A stretch of DNA of 64,000 bases. It comes from Devosia naphthalenivorans. GTDB lineage: Bacteria; Pseudomonadota; Alphaproteobacteria; Rhizobiales; Devosiaceae. The stretch is from contig NZ_PYVW01000013.1 of assembly GCF_003056355.1 (NCBI RefSeq), positions 62,001 to 126,000 on the forward strand. Reading direction: 5' to 3'. A model generated the notes under the pieces. The model searched no databases, was not told the DNA's origin, and saw nothing but the letters and a program-made list of their open reading frames with translations. The translations under genes and the position numbers were made by a program. Positions 8,339 through 16,373 of the stretch are shown piece by piece (positions within the stretch are counted from its first letter, which is position 1; each line of letters starts with the position of its first letter).

Positions 8339-9523
8339 TTACCGCGTCGCAGTAGCAAGCTCTCCCTGCGGGGTGGAAGGCGCCAACCGGCCCGCCATCG
8401 CCCAGGTCAGCATCAGCAGGGGCAGCAGGATGGCAAAGGCCATGCGCACGCCCAATCCCTCGGCGACCGCGCCAATCAGGGCTGGTGCGCCTAGATTGAT
8501 CATCTGCACGATCAGCGTCGTTGCGGCGACGTTCTCGGAGGCCGGGCGGTCGCCCAGCCGAGCGGCGGCCGATAGCATCAGCGGATACAGCACGCAGATG
8601 CCGGCGCCGACCAGGGCAAAGCCGAAAATGGCGAACAGGTAATGCGGCGCGAACACCACGAGCACGAGGCCTGCAATGGCCAGCGTCGTCAGCAAGCGCG
8701 CAACCCTAACCGGGCCGTGGCGCTCGATGATCGGGTCGGCCATCAGCCGCCCGATGGCCATGGTGGCAAGCAGCGCCGGCAGCGCCATGGACTCGATCCA
8801 GGTGGGCGCGTCGAAACTGTCGCGCAACAGGATGATCGACCAGGCGCGCGAGGCGCCTTCCACCAGGCCCGCACCGAGCCCGAACGCCACAAGGCCCAGG
8901 GTCGCAAGGGTCGGCCAGGCAAGTTTGCGTCTGGCCTTGCCCGAAAAGGCCCGCTCAGCCGCCGATGGCATGGGCAGGACCACGACCAGCAAAAGGGCAA
9001 TCAGCAGGGGCGACAGCGCCCAGAGGTGAATGGCCGGCGGCACATGGAGCCCGCGCAGGGCGGCCCCCAACAGTGATGTCAGGAGAAACCCGATGCTCCA
9101 GGCGCCGTGGCAGGTGTTCATCACCCGCAGGCCGGTGCTGGCTTCAACCCGGTCCGCTTCCACATTGATCGCGATATTGGTGACTGAAAAGCCGACACCG
9201 TTGATGGCAAGCAGCACAAACATCGCCACGGGATGCAGCATCACGGTAACCAGCGCTGCGCTGATCGTCATCAAGGGCAGCAGCCACAGGATGATCTTGC
9301 GCGGACCGAACGCCTCGATCAGCCGGCTGGAAAACAGGAACATGGTGAGCGCGCCGAGCGGCTGGCCCATGAGCACGATGCCCAGTTCGGCCTCGCTGAG
9401 ACCGATCTGCAGTTGCACGTCGGGGATGCGCGTGTGAATGGCGCCGGCGGCCAGCGCGTGTACGAAAAACAGCGCCATGATGCGCCAATGCGCCGGGACC
9501 TTGCCGATCATGGTTCCGCTCAC
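8339..9523 (-). CDS. MFS transporter (paralogue A of three)
   Basis: A 394-residue major facilitator with about 12 hydrophobic segments. It belongs to the same subfamily as the two MFS genes upstream, shown by shared landmarks such as RVMNTCHGAWSIGF (compare MNRAHxFWSxGF in the others) and the DRPASENVAA segment. It probably starts at GTG 9523, which overlaps the mmcB-like stop (GTGA); ATG 9511 is an alternative. It is the last gene of a four-gene, fully overlapping minus-strand operon. General resemblance is to YbjJ/FucP-type sugar or drug transporters; the substrate is unknown. This copy is the most diverged of the three. Confidence 0.85.
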   Translation of the reverse strand: MSGTMIGKVPAHWRIMALFFVHALAAGAIHTRIPDVQLQIGLSEAELGIVLMGQPLGALTMFLFSSRLIEAFGPRKIILWLLPLMTISAALVTVMLHPVAMFVLLAINGVGFSVTNIAINVEADRVEASTGLRVMNTCHGAWSIGFLLTSLLGAALRGLHVPPAIHLWALSPLLIALLLVVVLPMPSAAERAFSGKARRKLAWPTLATLGLVAFGLGAGLVEGASRAWSIILLRDSFDAPTWIESMALPALLATMAIGRLMADPIIERHGPVRVARLLTTLAIAGLVLVVFAPHYLFAIFGFALVGAGICVLYPLMLSAAARLGDRPASENVAATTLIVQMINLGAPALIGAVAEGLGVRMAFAILLPLLMLTWAMAGRLAPSTPQGELATATR

Positions 9524-9981
9524 TTGGGGCCGGGGTCCATCAGGGCGTGGATGCGGTCGGCGCCCAAACGCGCGAGCTTGAGCATCAGCGCCTTGCGCCG
9601 GGCGGGTGCCAGCGGCGTATCGGGGCTGGGACGCAGTATGGCGCCGTCATGTCCATCGGCAACGATCAGGCCTTCGCTCTCGGGGAAGATGGCGGCCTCG
9701 AGTTCAGGCGGCTTGGCGAAAAAGAAGCGGTCGGAAAACTCCCGGTATTCCGGCCATTTTCGATCGACCTGAAAATCGATGAGGCTCGATTTGATCTCGA
9801 CGATCCAGATTTCGCCCTTCGGCCCCACCGCCAGCACATCGGCGCGCCGCCCATTGGCGAGCGGCACTTCGGCATAGCAGGCCATGTCGTAGCCTTCGCG
9901 CAGCAGCCGCATCACACCGCGCTGCACGCGCAGCGCGGTGGCAGACTGGCGCAGATCGACGATGGGCGGCAGGTCAGGCAT
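9520..9981 (-). CDS. MmcB-like DNA repair nuclease-fold protein
   Basis: A 153-residue protein of the MmcB family, a PD-(D/E)XK-like fold implicated in mitomycin-C resistance/DNA repair in Caulobacter. The core reads ADVLAVGPKGEIWIVEIKSS (metal Asp, then the ExK pair), followed by DFQVDRKWPEYREFSDRFFFA. I choose the internal start at 9981 (MPDLPPIV); it overlaps the upstream MFS stop by 8 bp (ATGCCTGA). The longer reading frame from 10044 adds 21 residues that merely shadow the MFS gene. Its place between two transporter genes in one operon is unexpected. Confidence 0.85.
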   Translation of the reverse strand: MPDLPPIVDLRQSATALRVQRGVMRLLREGYDMACYAEVPLANGRRADVLAVGPKGEIWIVEIKSSLIDFQVDRKWPEYREFSDRFFFAKPPELEAAIFPESEGLIVADGHDGAILRPSPDTPLAPARRKALMLKLARLGADRIHALMDPGPK

Positions 9982-11164
9982 GGGGCGAAAGCGGCTCTGG
10001 CGGCAGGCCCACCGGCGGCAGGGCCTTGCGGGTGCCAAGGGCAAAACTCGATGCCCAAAGCCCCGCCAGCAGCAGCGGCACGCAGATTAGATAGGAATTG
10101 CGAATGCCCAGATATTCGGCAACGAACCCCAGGAGCGGCGGCGCGAGAAAGAACACCACGAAGCTCACCTGCCCCAGCGCCGCGACGTTTACCGCGGCCG
10201 GACGGTCGGTGCGTTGCGCTGCCGCCGAAACGGCCAGCGGATAGACCGCCGAACAACCGATGCCCATCAGCGCAAAGCCTGCCAGAGCCAAGGCCGGTGC
10301 AGGTGCAAAGCCCACCATCAGCGCGCCGATGGTGGCGAGCGTCAGCAGCACCATGGCGACGTTGCGCGGACCATAGCGCGCGACCACGGGATCGGCGGTC
10401 AGGCGCATCACGGCCATGAAGAAGGCGAACAGCGTCAGCCCCATGCCCCCCACGAAGGGCTGCACGGCAAAGACGTCGCGCATATAGATCGCGGACCAGT
10501 CGATCCCCGCGCCCTCCACCAGGAACGCCGCAAAGCCGATCAGGCACAGCGGCAGCAGGCCCAGATGCGGGAAGGCGATGCGGTGGGTGTTTTCACCGTG
10601 AGTGCGCTGCGGTGCGGGGGCGGGCACGATGCCCGAAATCATGTAGCCGCCGACAAGCACGACAATGGCGGCGATCAGGCCCAGATGTGCCTCCACCGAC
10701 AGGCCCGACTGCCGGATGCCGGCGCCCGCCAGCGCCGTCACGAAAAAGCCCACGCTCCAGAAACCATGGGCGCGGTTCATGAAGCGCCCGCCGGTGTGCA
10801 TTTCGAGCCGGTCGATCTCGACGTTGAGATTGATCTCGAGCGCGCCCGAAAGCAGGCCGGTGACCAGCAGCACGCCAAACACGGCGGGCGCAGTGCCCAG
10901 CCATGGCACCAGCGCAAACAGCAGCGCCGGACCCATCACGGTAAAGAAGGCCGTGGTGCGAACGCCGACGCGCTCGATCACCGCAGCCCCGAAGGTCAGC
11001 GATATCAGCGAGCCGATGGCCATGCCGATCATGGTGAGGCCAAGCTGGCTCTCGGTCACGCCGAGATGGGTCTGGATATCGGGCAGCCGCGCCATCAGCG
11101 CACCGGTGGTCACGGCGAACAGGAAGAAGCAAGCATAGAGGCGGTGTTGTGGAGCGATAGTCAT
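9974..11164 (-). CDS. MFS transporter (paralogue B of three)
   Basis: A 396-residue major facilitator with about 12 membrane segments. The start is ATG 11164, which overlaps the TGA of paralogue C by 4 bp (ATGA); the open frame extends further upstream but only as a shadow of that gene. Landmarks shared with paralogue C include RFMNRAHGFWSVGFF, GAGIDWSAIYMR and AAAQRTDRPAAVNVAAL, so the two are close tandem duplicates. The substrate is unknown; members of this group resemble YbjJ or sugar-type MFS proteins. Confidence 0.87.
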   Translation of the reverse strand: MTIAPQHRLYACFFLFAVTTGALMARLPDIQTHLGVTESQLGLTMIGMAIGSLISLTFGAAVIERVGVRTTAFFTVMGPALLFALVPWLGTAPAVFGVLLVTGLLSGALEINLNVEIDRLEMHTGGRFMNRAHGFWSVGFFVTALAGAGIRQSGLSVEAHLGLIAAIVVLVGGYMISGIVPAPAPQRTHGENTHRIAFPHLGLLPLCLIGFAAFLVEGAGIDWSAIYMRDVFAVQPFVGGMGLTLFAFFMAVMRLTADPVVARYGPRNVAMVLLTLATIGALMVGFAPAPALALAGFALMGIGCSAVYPLAVSAAAQRTDRPAAVNVAALGQVSFVVFFLAPPLLGFVAEYLGIRNSYLICVPLLLAGLWASSFALGTRKALPPVGLPPEPLSPHA

Positions 11165-12336
11165 TCGGCTGGTACAACCTTGGAGACGCGATTTGTGCCC
11201 AGTGCGTTGGCGGTCACTAGGCCCAGGACGACCAGCGGAATGCCGACACCGAAGGCCCAGCGGATGCCGAAATGCTCGGCGATATAGCCCAATAGGGGCG
11301 GCCCGAGCAGGAAGGACACAAAGGAAATCTGCGCCAGCGCGGCAACGTTGATGGCCGCCGGACGATCGGTGCGCTGCGCCGCCGCCGACATGGCGAGCGG
11401 GAACAATGCGCTGGTGCCCACCCCGATCAGGGCCAAGCCCACATAAGCCAGCCACCACACCGGCGTAAAGAACACCATCAGCGCGCCGATGCCCGAAATG
11501 GTGAGCAGGGTGCGCGCCACCACGACGGGGCTCCAGCGCTCGACGAAGCTATCGGCGAAAAAGCGCGTCACGGCCTGCGCGCCAGCACCCAGCGCCACGG
11601 CAAAGCCGGCCCAGAACGGCGCCGCTTGGAACTCGTTGCGCATATAGATGGCCGACCAGTCGATGCCGGCGCCTTCGAGAATCATGGCGGAGAGGCACAC
11701 GCTGACCAGCACCAGGATCGCAGATGTCGGGCGGGCAAAGCGCGGCGCCGCTTCGGTGCTGCCGCCGGCACGGTGCTCGGCAGGCTCGAACCGGCCCAGC
11801 AGGATGAGCGAGACCACGGTGACCACCGGAACCATGATGGCCAGATGCGCCTCGGGCGACAGGCCGGTCTGGGCAATGAAAGAGCCCACAAGCCCCGCGG
11901 TAAAGAAGCCAAAACTCCAGAACGCGTGGGCGCGGTTCATGATGCGCCGGCCGATGGCGTGTTCCACCCGGTCGGCTTCGAGGTTGATGATGATCTCGAT
12001 GCAGCCAATGGTGATGCCGACCGGCACGAGCAGCAGGAAGAAGGCCAGTGGACCCTGCGCCCAGACCGAGATGGCATAAAACACCGACAGCAGCGGAATG
12101 GCGGTCAGCAGCGTGCGGCGATAGCCGATGCGCTCGATGATCGGCCCGGCGAAGGTCAGCGAGATCAGCGTTCCGAAGGCCGCGCCGATCAGCGCCAGCC
12201 CCAGCGCGCCCTCACCGACCCCCATGGCGCTCTGGATGGCCGGCAAGCGCGGGTAGAGACTGCCCATGGTGAACGAATAAATGAAGAACGCCCCGAACAC
12301 CTTGATCTGGGGCGGCAGGTCGATGCCGAATCTCAT
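11161..12336 (-). CDS. MFS transporter (paralogue C of three)
   Basis: A 391-residue major facilitator and the first gene of the operon. It shares MNRAHAFWSFGFF, GAGIDWSAIYMR and AAQRTDRPAAINVAALAQISF with paralogue B, placing both in one recent duplication group. About 12 hydrophobic segments are visible. It overlaps the next gene by 4 bp. A perfect 12-bp palindrome lies about 90 bp upstream and may be an operator. No adjacent regulator or enzyme points to a substrate. Confidence 0.87.
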   Translation of the reverse strand: MRFGIDLPPQIKVFGAFFIYSFTMGSLYPRLPAIQSAMGVGEGALGLALIGAAFGTLISLTFAGPIIERIGYRRTLLTAIPLLSVFYAISVWAQGPLAFFLLLVPVGITIGCIEIIINLEADRVEHAIGRRIMNRAHAFWSFGFFTAGLVGSFIAQTGLSPEAHLAIMVPVVTVVSLILLGRFEPAEHRAGGSTEAAPRFARPTSAILVLVSVCLSAMILEGAGIDWSAIYMRNEFQAAPFWAGFAVALGAGAQAVTRFFADSFVERWSPVVVARTLLTISGIGALMVFFTPVWWLAYVGLALIGVGTSALFPLAMSAAAQRTDRPAAINVAALAQISFVSFLLGPPLLGYIAEHFGIRWAFGVGIPLVVLGLVTANALGTNRVSKVVPAE

Positions 12337-12426
12337 GGCTGAAACTACTCGCGAAATCAGTCGCGCGACGTTATGCGAAAAGCCGCACTTCCGGAATAGC
12401 AGTCGAAAACGATTTCCGAACTCTTC

Positions 12427-12438
12427 TGCAACGTTGCA
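12427..12438. promoter_or_regulatory. Perfect palindrome TGCAACGTTGCA upstream of MFS operon
   Basis: A 12-bp perfect palindrome with a central CG, 90 bp before the first MFS start. A second CG-centred half-palindrome (GAAAACGATTTC, about 12407-12418) lies between. These resemble LacI/TetR-type operators, but no such regulator gene is adjacent. Confidence 0.4.
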
Positions 12439-12461
12439 TTAAAGTGTCAGCGTAGGACCTG

Positions 12462-13016
12462 TCAGCCAGGCAGCATGTGGAGATCGTCGCGCAGCACGTT
12501 GATTCCGGTGGACAGGCTGCGCACGATTTCGAGCCGCCGAAACTGCCCGCCCAGCCGGCTTTCGGCGGCCCGGCTCGGCGCCGTGACGCGATCCCGGCGG
12601 TCGGGCCCAAAATAACCGGCGGTTTCATAGTAGATCAGGCTTTGTCCGATCTGGCGGTTGATGCGGTCGGTGATACGCGCCGTAGTGAAGGGCATGGTGA
12701 TGACATCATCGAACCCCATCGCAATGCACCGGGTGATCGTCTCGATAGAGGGATTATCGGCGAAGTAGACCAGCGGCGAAAAGCGCACCCGGCGATTGGG
12801 GCAGAAGCGGATCGCGTCGGCAATGGGCTGCAGCCGCCCAACATCCTCGACCGCCGCAAAGAGGAAAAAGCACACCGGCGTTATCGCGGACTGCGCTTCG
12901 GCCTCAGCAATGCCGCCATAGGGCGTCACGCTCGCAAAATCGAGACACCGTGCCAGATTGATCAATGCTGCGCCGGACCCATCCGAGGGTCCGACAATAT
13001 AGGCACTGGCTTTCAC
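12462..13016 (-). CDS. Pseudo-receiver-like protein with YFGPDRR motif
   Basis: A 184-residue soluble protein. Residues about 1-125 resemble a response-regulator receiver fold (alternating beta/alpha, ending in GFDDVITMPFTTARITDRI, the place of the conserved Lys-Pro), but the phosphoacceptor context is not conserved. Next comes YYETAGYFGPDRRDR, a motif I know from several alphaproteobacterial receiver-type proteins, and then a basic/helical tail. It may be a phosphorylation-independent signalling protein. It lies between two terminators or gene starts and looks monocistronic. The exact role is unknown. Confidence 0.6.
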   Translation of the reverse strand: MKASAYIVGPSDGSGAALINLARCLDFASVTPYGGIAEAEAQSAITPVCFFLFAAVEDVGRLQPIADAIRFCPNRRVRFSPLVYFADNPSIETITRCIAMGFDDVITMPFTTARITDRINRQIGQSLIYYETAGYFGPDRRDRVTAPSRAAESRLGGQFRRLEIVRSLSTGINVLRDDLHMLPG

Positions 13017-13083
13017 GGCCCCGCCCTCTTGAATTCCACTCGTGCAAGCTAAGCGGATAATCCTAAAGCGGCGCTAACAACAA

Positions 13084-13118
13084 AAAACGGACCGCCAGAT
13101 AGTTGGCGGTCCGTTTTA
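13084..13118 (-). terminator. Rho-independent terminator of the rlpA-like gene
   Basis: A 14-bp stem AAAACGGACCGCCA/TGGCGGTCCGTTTT with a short loop and T-rich flanks on both strands. It lies directly downstream of the minus-strand RlpA-like gene and upstream of the pseudo-receiver gene. Confidence 0.85.
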
Positions 13119-13140
13119 CTACTTAATATTCGATCCAGAA

Positions 13141-13494
13141 CTAGAGCTGGCTGATGCAAACCGAAGTTGTACCGCGATTGCGGAAGCCCAGTTCACTGGC
13201 GGCGGCCTTGCTCAAATCGATGATACGCTTGCCGTGGAACGGACCCCGATCATTGATCGTTACCTTGATCTGGCGGCCGGTGTTCTGGTCAGTCACCAGA
13301 AGCTTTGTGCCGAAAGGTAGCGAGCGATGAGCGGCGGTCATGGCGTTTTCGTTGAAGATTTCGCCGGAGGCAGCTTTCTTCCCGTTGAAGCCCGGACCGT
13401 ACCACGAGGCGCCGCCGCACTGGGCATAGGCTGCAGTGGAAAACGACAGGAGAGCTGCAGCAAGGGCGGCGATGGAAGCGGCTTTTCTGATCAA
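13141..13494 (-). CDS. RlpA-like septal/cell-wall double-psi beta-barrel protein
   Basis: A 117-residue exported protein: Sec signal peptide MIRKAASIAALAAALLSFS... with cleavage after AYA, then a complete DPBB domain (CGGASWYGPGFNGKKAASGE through IKVTINDRGPFHGKRIIDLSKAAA). RlpA-type proteins are lytic transglycosylases acting on denuded peptidoglycan. This one lacks the SPOR domain and the lipobox of canonical RlpA, so it is a short periplasmic variant. The catalytic Asp of RlpA is probably the one in NDRGPF. Monocistronic, with its own terminator. Confidence 0.85.
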   Translation of the reverse strand: MIRKAASIAALAAALLSFSTAAYAQCGGASWYGPGFNGKKAASGEIFNENAMTAAHRSLPFGTKLLVTDQNTGRQIKVTINDRGPFHGKRIIDLSKAAASELGFRNRGTTSVCISQL

Positions 13495-13507
13495 ACTTCT
13501 GACTCAC

Positions 13508-13937
13508 ATGAATTAAGGTAAGCAGAGGCTTAATGATGGCTGCCGGCTACAATGTGCCTGCACTGACCACATCTGGCCGGGGCAGACGAATTGTTGCACC
13601 CAGAACACAGCGAATCCCGCAACAATTTAGCCGTATTGCTGAACAGACGGGCTTACTTGGGGAAAATAAATCCACACAAAGGGGAGAAACCCTCTCCTGC
13701 GGCCGATGCGATTACTTCCCGGCGGATTCATGTTCTTCATTGTGTCGGAGCGGCAACAGTTCCACCCCAAGTGCGCGTTTCTGCAGTTCGGCAGGTCTTG
13801 GCGGCCTGATCTGGCCTGTGGAAAACATCGTTCCGGGCAGATCAAGACACAATTGTGGCAAATGTGGCGGGACGTCAGGCAGCAGCCTGGCAGTCATTCG
13901 GGAAGTGTTTACTTGGGCATATTGCGCCGCTGTTTCA
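13508..13937. other. Gene-free stretch between rlpA-like gene and repeat
   Basis: About 430 bp with no convincing gene. The open frames crossing it have no ribosome binding sites and lack protein-like composition. It contains a 9-bp inverted repeat AATTGTTGC/GCAACAATT (13589-13597 with 13619-13627) and a small hairpin near 13681-13698. A small RNA or the promoter of rlpA could lie here; nothing firmer can be said. Confidence 0.4.
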
Positions 13938-14047
13938 GTCGACACCCTCCCCCTTGCGGGGAGGGATCAAGGGTGGGGGTTGGTTGGCCCAGATAGTCCG
14001 GGCCTCAACACCCCCTCCCAGCCTCCCCCGTCAAGGGGGAGGTGCCG
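13938..14047. repeat. Type B palindromic intergenic repeat, copy 1
   Basis: Begins GTCGACACCCTCCCCCTTGC and ends CCCCCGTCAAGGGGGAGG. The ends are inverted relative to each other (CTCCCCCTTG... with ...CAAGGGGGAG). The interior runs GGGATCAAGGGTGGGGGTTG, then a GGCCCAGATA(G)TCCGGGC palindrome. Near-identical copies occur at 21732 and 63868. Confidence 0.8.
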
Positions 14048-14129
14048 CCCGGCGAGTGGGAAACATCGCACCTCCACCATCGGGTTTTGTGCCCAAGCTG
14101 CGGCACGGCAGATTCCGTTTACTTGTTGT

Positions 14130-14855
14130 TCAGGATTTCAAATTCGGCCGTGGCGTCAGCCCGTAAAGAAACAACTGTTCGAGGTAGTGCGCCGCGTCCT
14201 CGAAGCGTCCTTCACCGCCCCGGGCGGGGCCCAGCACCGCGCGCACCTGCACATCGAAATCGGCGTAATGCTGGGTGGTGGCCCAGATTGAAAAGATCAG
14301 ATGGTAGGGGTCCCTACGCGCAATCTTGCCCTGATCCATCCAGGCCAGCAGCACGCGCGCTTTCTCATCCACGAGGTTCTTGAGATCCACCTCGATCATT
14401 TCGATGATGCGCGGCGCACCCTGCAGCATCTCGTTGGCGAACAGCCGGCTTTCGCGCGGGAAGTCGCGCGCCATTTCGAGCTTGCGCCTGATGTAGGAGC
14501 GAATCTCGGGGAAGGGATCGCCATTGGCGTCCATTTCCTGCAATGGGGCCAGCCAGGTCACCAGCAATTGCGAGATCAGCCGGCGGTGGATCTCTTCTTT
14601 GCGCGGGAAATAATACAGCAGGTTCGGTTTGCTCATGCCCGCAACCTCGGCGATCTGGTCGATCGTGGCGCCGCGGAAGCCATGCAGGGAAAACACCTCG
14701 AGCGCTGCTTCCAGGATGATGTCCTGTTTTTCGCGCTGGATACGGGTCAGCGGACGGGGCTTGCCCGTCGCGTCGCCCTTGGGCTTGCCCCCGCTTCGAG
14801 GCTGCCGCTTAGGACTGGTATCGATCTCGGCACTTTTCACTTTGGTCGGCGGCAT
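14130..14855 (-). CDS. rutR: TetR-family regulator, RutR-like
   Basis: A 241-residue TetR-family repressor. The N-terminal HTH is FRGATIDQIAEVAGMSKPNLLYYFPRKEE (about residues 60-90), followed by a RutR-like ligand domain (RDFPRESRLFANEMLQGAPRI, YHLIFSIWATTQHYADFDVQV). RutR senses uracil/thymine and controls pyrimidine use. The start chosen is ATG 14855, which has AAGG 6 bp upstream; the longer frame starts at a TTG inside the operator. The unusual basic, Lys/Pro-rich leader of about 35 residues is longer than in E. coli RutR. It is divergent from the pyrimidine/beta-alanine genes, and a RutR-type operator lies between them. Confidence 0.83.
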   Translation of the reverse strand: MPPTKVKSAEIDTSPKRQPRSGGKPKGDATGKPRPLTRIQREKQDIILEAALEVFSLHGFRGATIDQIAEVAGMSKPNLLYYFPRKEEIHRRLISQLLVTWLAPLQEMDANGDPFPEIRSYIRRKLEMARDFPRESRLFANEMLQGAPRIIEMIEVDLKNLVDEKARVLLAWMDQGKIARRDPYHLIFSIWATTQHYADFDVQVRAVLGPARGGEGRFEDAAHYLEQLFLYGLTPRPNLKS

Positions 14856-14890
14856 TTTCGCCTTGCTAGAAAGTTTGGGAGTGCTAACAT

Positions 14891-14906
14891 TTTTCCAACT
14901 GGTCAA
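14891..14906. promoter_or_regulatory. Candidate RutR operator
   Basis: TTTTCCAACTGGTCAA matches the RutR consensus TTGACCA-N2-TGGTCAA: the right half is perfect and the left half has two mismatches. It lies between the divergent rutR-like gene and the transaminase gene, 36 bp upstream of the chosen rutR start. A second small dyad, GGACT-AACC-AGTCC, follows at 14913-14926. Confidence 0.65.
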
Positions 14907-14981
14907 AATTCTGGACTAACCAGTCCGGCGTCAAGAGCCAAAAGAACAAGCCAGTGCAGAATCGATGGGAGCGAGGGTTTA

Positions 14982-16310
14982 GTGTCCAATTCCGACGCCG
15001 TGATGCCGAATGATCTGAGCGCATTCTGGATGCCGTTCACGGCCAACCGACAGTTCAAGAAATCCCCCCGCATGTTCGTCGCCGCCAAGGACATGCATTA
15101 TACGACGGCAGATGGCCGCCAGGTTCTCGACGGCACGGCGGGCCTGTGGTGCGTCAATGCCGGCCATGCCCGGCCGAAAATCGTCGAAGCCATCGCCAAA
15201 CAGGCCGCTGAACTCGATTATGCGCCGGCCTTCCAGATGGGACATCCCAAGGCGTTCGAGCTGGCCAATCGGTTGGTCGATATCGCCCCCAAGGGGCTCG
15301 ACCACGTGCTGTTCACCAATTCGGGTTCGGAATCGGTCGAAACCGCGCTCAAGGTGGCGCTGGCCTATCACCGGGTCAAAGGCGACGGCGCGCGTTCCCG
15401 CCTGATCGGCCGCGAACGCGGCTATCACGGCGTCAATTTTGGCGGCATTTCGGTGGGCGGCATCGTCACCAACCGCAAGATGTTCGGCACCTTGCTGACC
15501 GGCGTCGACCACATGCCGCACACCCATATCATCGGCAAGAACGCCTTTACGCGCGGCGAGCCGCAGCATGGCGCGGATCTGGCCGATGAGTTGGAGCGCA
15601 TCGTGACCCTGCACGACGCCTCCACCATCGCGGCCGTCATCGTCGAACCCGTGGCCGGCTCGACCGGCGTGCTGATCCCGCCCGTGGGCTATCTCAAGCG
15701 CCTGCGCGAGATCACCAAAAAGCACGGCATCCTGCTGATCTTCGACGAAGTCATCACCGGCTATGGTCGCCTGGGCACGCCATTCGCGGCCGACTATTTC
15801 GGCGTCACGCCCGACATCATGGTCACGGCCAAGGGGCTGAGCAATGGTGTCATTCCGATGGGCGCCGTGCTGGTCTCGGCCGAAATCCACGATGCCTTCA
15901 TGGGCGGGCCGGAACACATCATCGAGTTCTTCCACGGCTATACCTATTCCGGCAATCCGGTGGCTTCTGCCGCAGCCCTCGCAACGCTCGAAACCTACAA
16001 GGACGAGGGCCTGCTGACCCGTGGCGCGGAACTGGCGCCCTATTTCGAGGATGCCCTGCACTCGCTCAAGGGCCTGCCGCATGTGATCGATATCCGCAAT
16101 ATCGGGCTGGTGGGCGCAATCGAGCTGGAACCCATCGCCGGCCAACCCACCAAACGCGCCTTCTCGGCGTTCCTCCAGGCCTATGAGCAGGGCCTGCTGA
16201 TCCGCACCACGGGCGACATCATCGCGCTTTCTCCGCCCCTGATCGTGGAAAAAAGCCACATCGACCAGATCGTCGGCACGTTGTCGAACATCCTCAAGAC
16301 GCTTGAGTAA
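14982..16310 (+). CDS. Beta-alanine (omega-amino acid):pyruvate aminotransferase
   Basis: A 442-residue class III PLP-dependent transaminase. PLP-binding features are seen in IFDEVITGYGRLG (Asp) and in TAKGLSNGVIPMGAV, with the Schiff-base Lys. The N-terminal AFWMPFTANRQFK and GTAGLWCVNAGH segments are typical of omega-amino acid:pyruvate transaminases. I choose GTG 14982, preceded by GGGAGCGAGG at good spacing; ATG 15003 is an alternative. In this cluster it would turn beta-alanine (or beta-aminoisobutyrate from thymine) plus pyruvate into malonate semialdehyde plus alanine. First gene of the operon divergent from rutR. Confidence 0.9.
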   Translation: MSNSDAVMPNDLSAFWMPFTANRQFKKSPRMFVAAKDMHYTTADGRQVLDGTAGLWCVNAGHARPKIVEAIAKQAAELDYAPAFQMGHPKAFELANRLVDIAPKGLDHVLFTNSGSESVETALKVALAYHRVKGDGARSRLIGRERGYHGVNFGGISVGGIVTNRKMFGTLLTGVDHMPHTHIIGKNAFTRGEPQHGADLADELERIVTLHDASTIAAVIVEPVAGSTGVLIPPVGYLKRLREITKKHGILLIFDEVITGYGRLGTPFAADYFGVTPDIMVTAKGLSNGVIPMGAVLVSAEIHDAFMGGPEHIIEFFHGYTYSGNPVASAAALATLETYKDEGLLTRGAELAPYFEDALHSLKGLPHVIDIRNIGLVGAIELEPIAGQPTKRAFSAFLQAYEQGLLIRTTGDIIALSPPLIVEKSHIDQIVGTLSNILKTLE

Positions 16311-16313
16311 AAT

Positions 16314-16355
16314 GGAACAAAGGTTCTATACATTCGAAAATAGAATTTCTGTTCC
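16314..16355. promoter_or_regulatory. Extended imperfect inverted repeat between transaminase gene and mmsA
   Basis: The arms GGAACAAAGGTTCTAT (16314-16329) and ATAGAATTTCTGTTCC (16340-16355) pair at 13 of 16 positions (15 of 16 allowing G-U in RNA), with a 10-base loop. It lies just before the mmsA ribosome binding site. It could be an operator, an RNA processing hairpin or an attenuator. Confidence 0.6.
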
Positions 16356-16373
16356 CACGAAAGGGGAGACCAC

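Noticed and set aside
13533-14291. 252-codon plus-strand frame over the type B repeat
   Set aside because: Crosses a repeat and the rutR-like gene's end; composition is not protein-like.
14979-16259. 426-codon minus-strand frame opposite the transaminase gene
   Set aside because: Shadow of the transaminase coding sequence; Gly/Asp/His-rich with no family motif.
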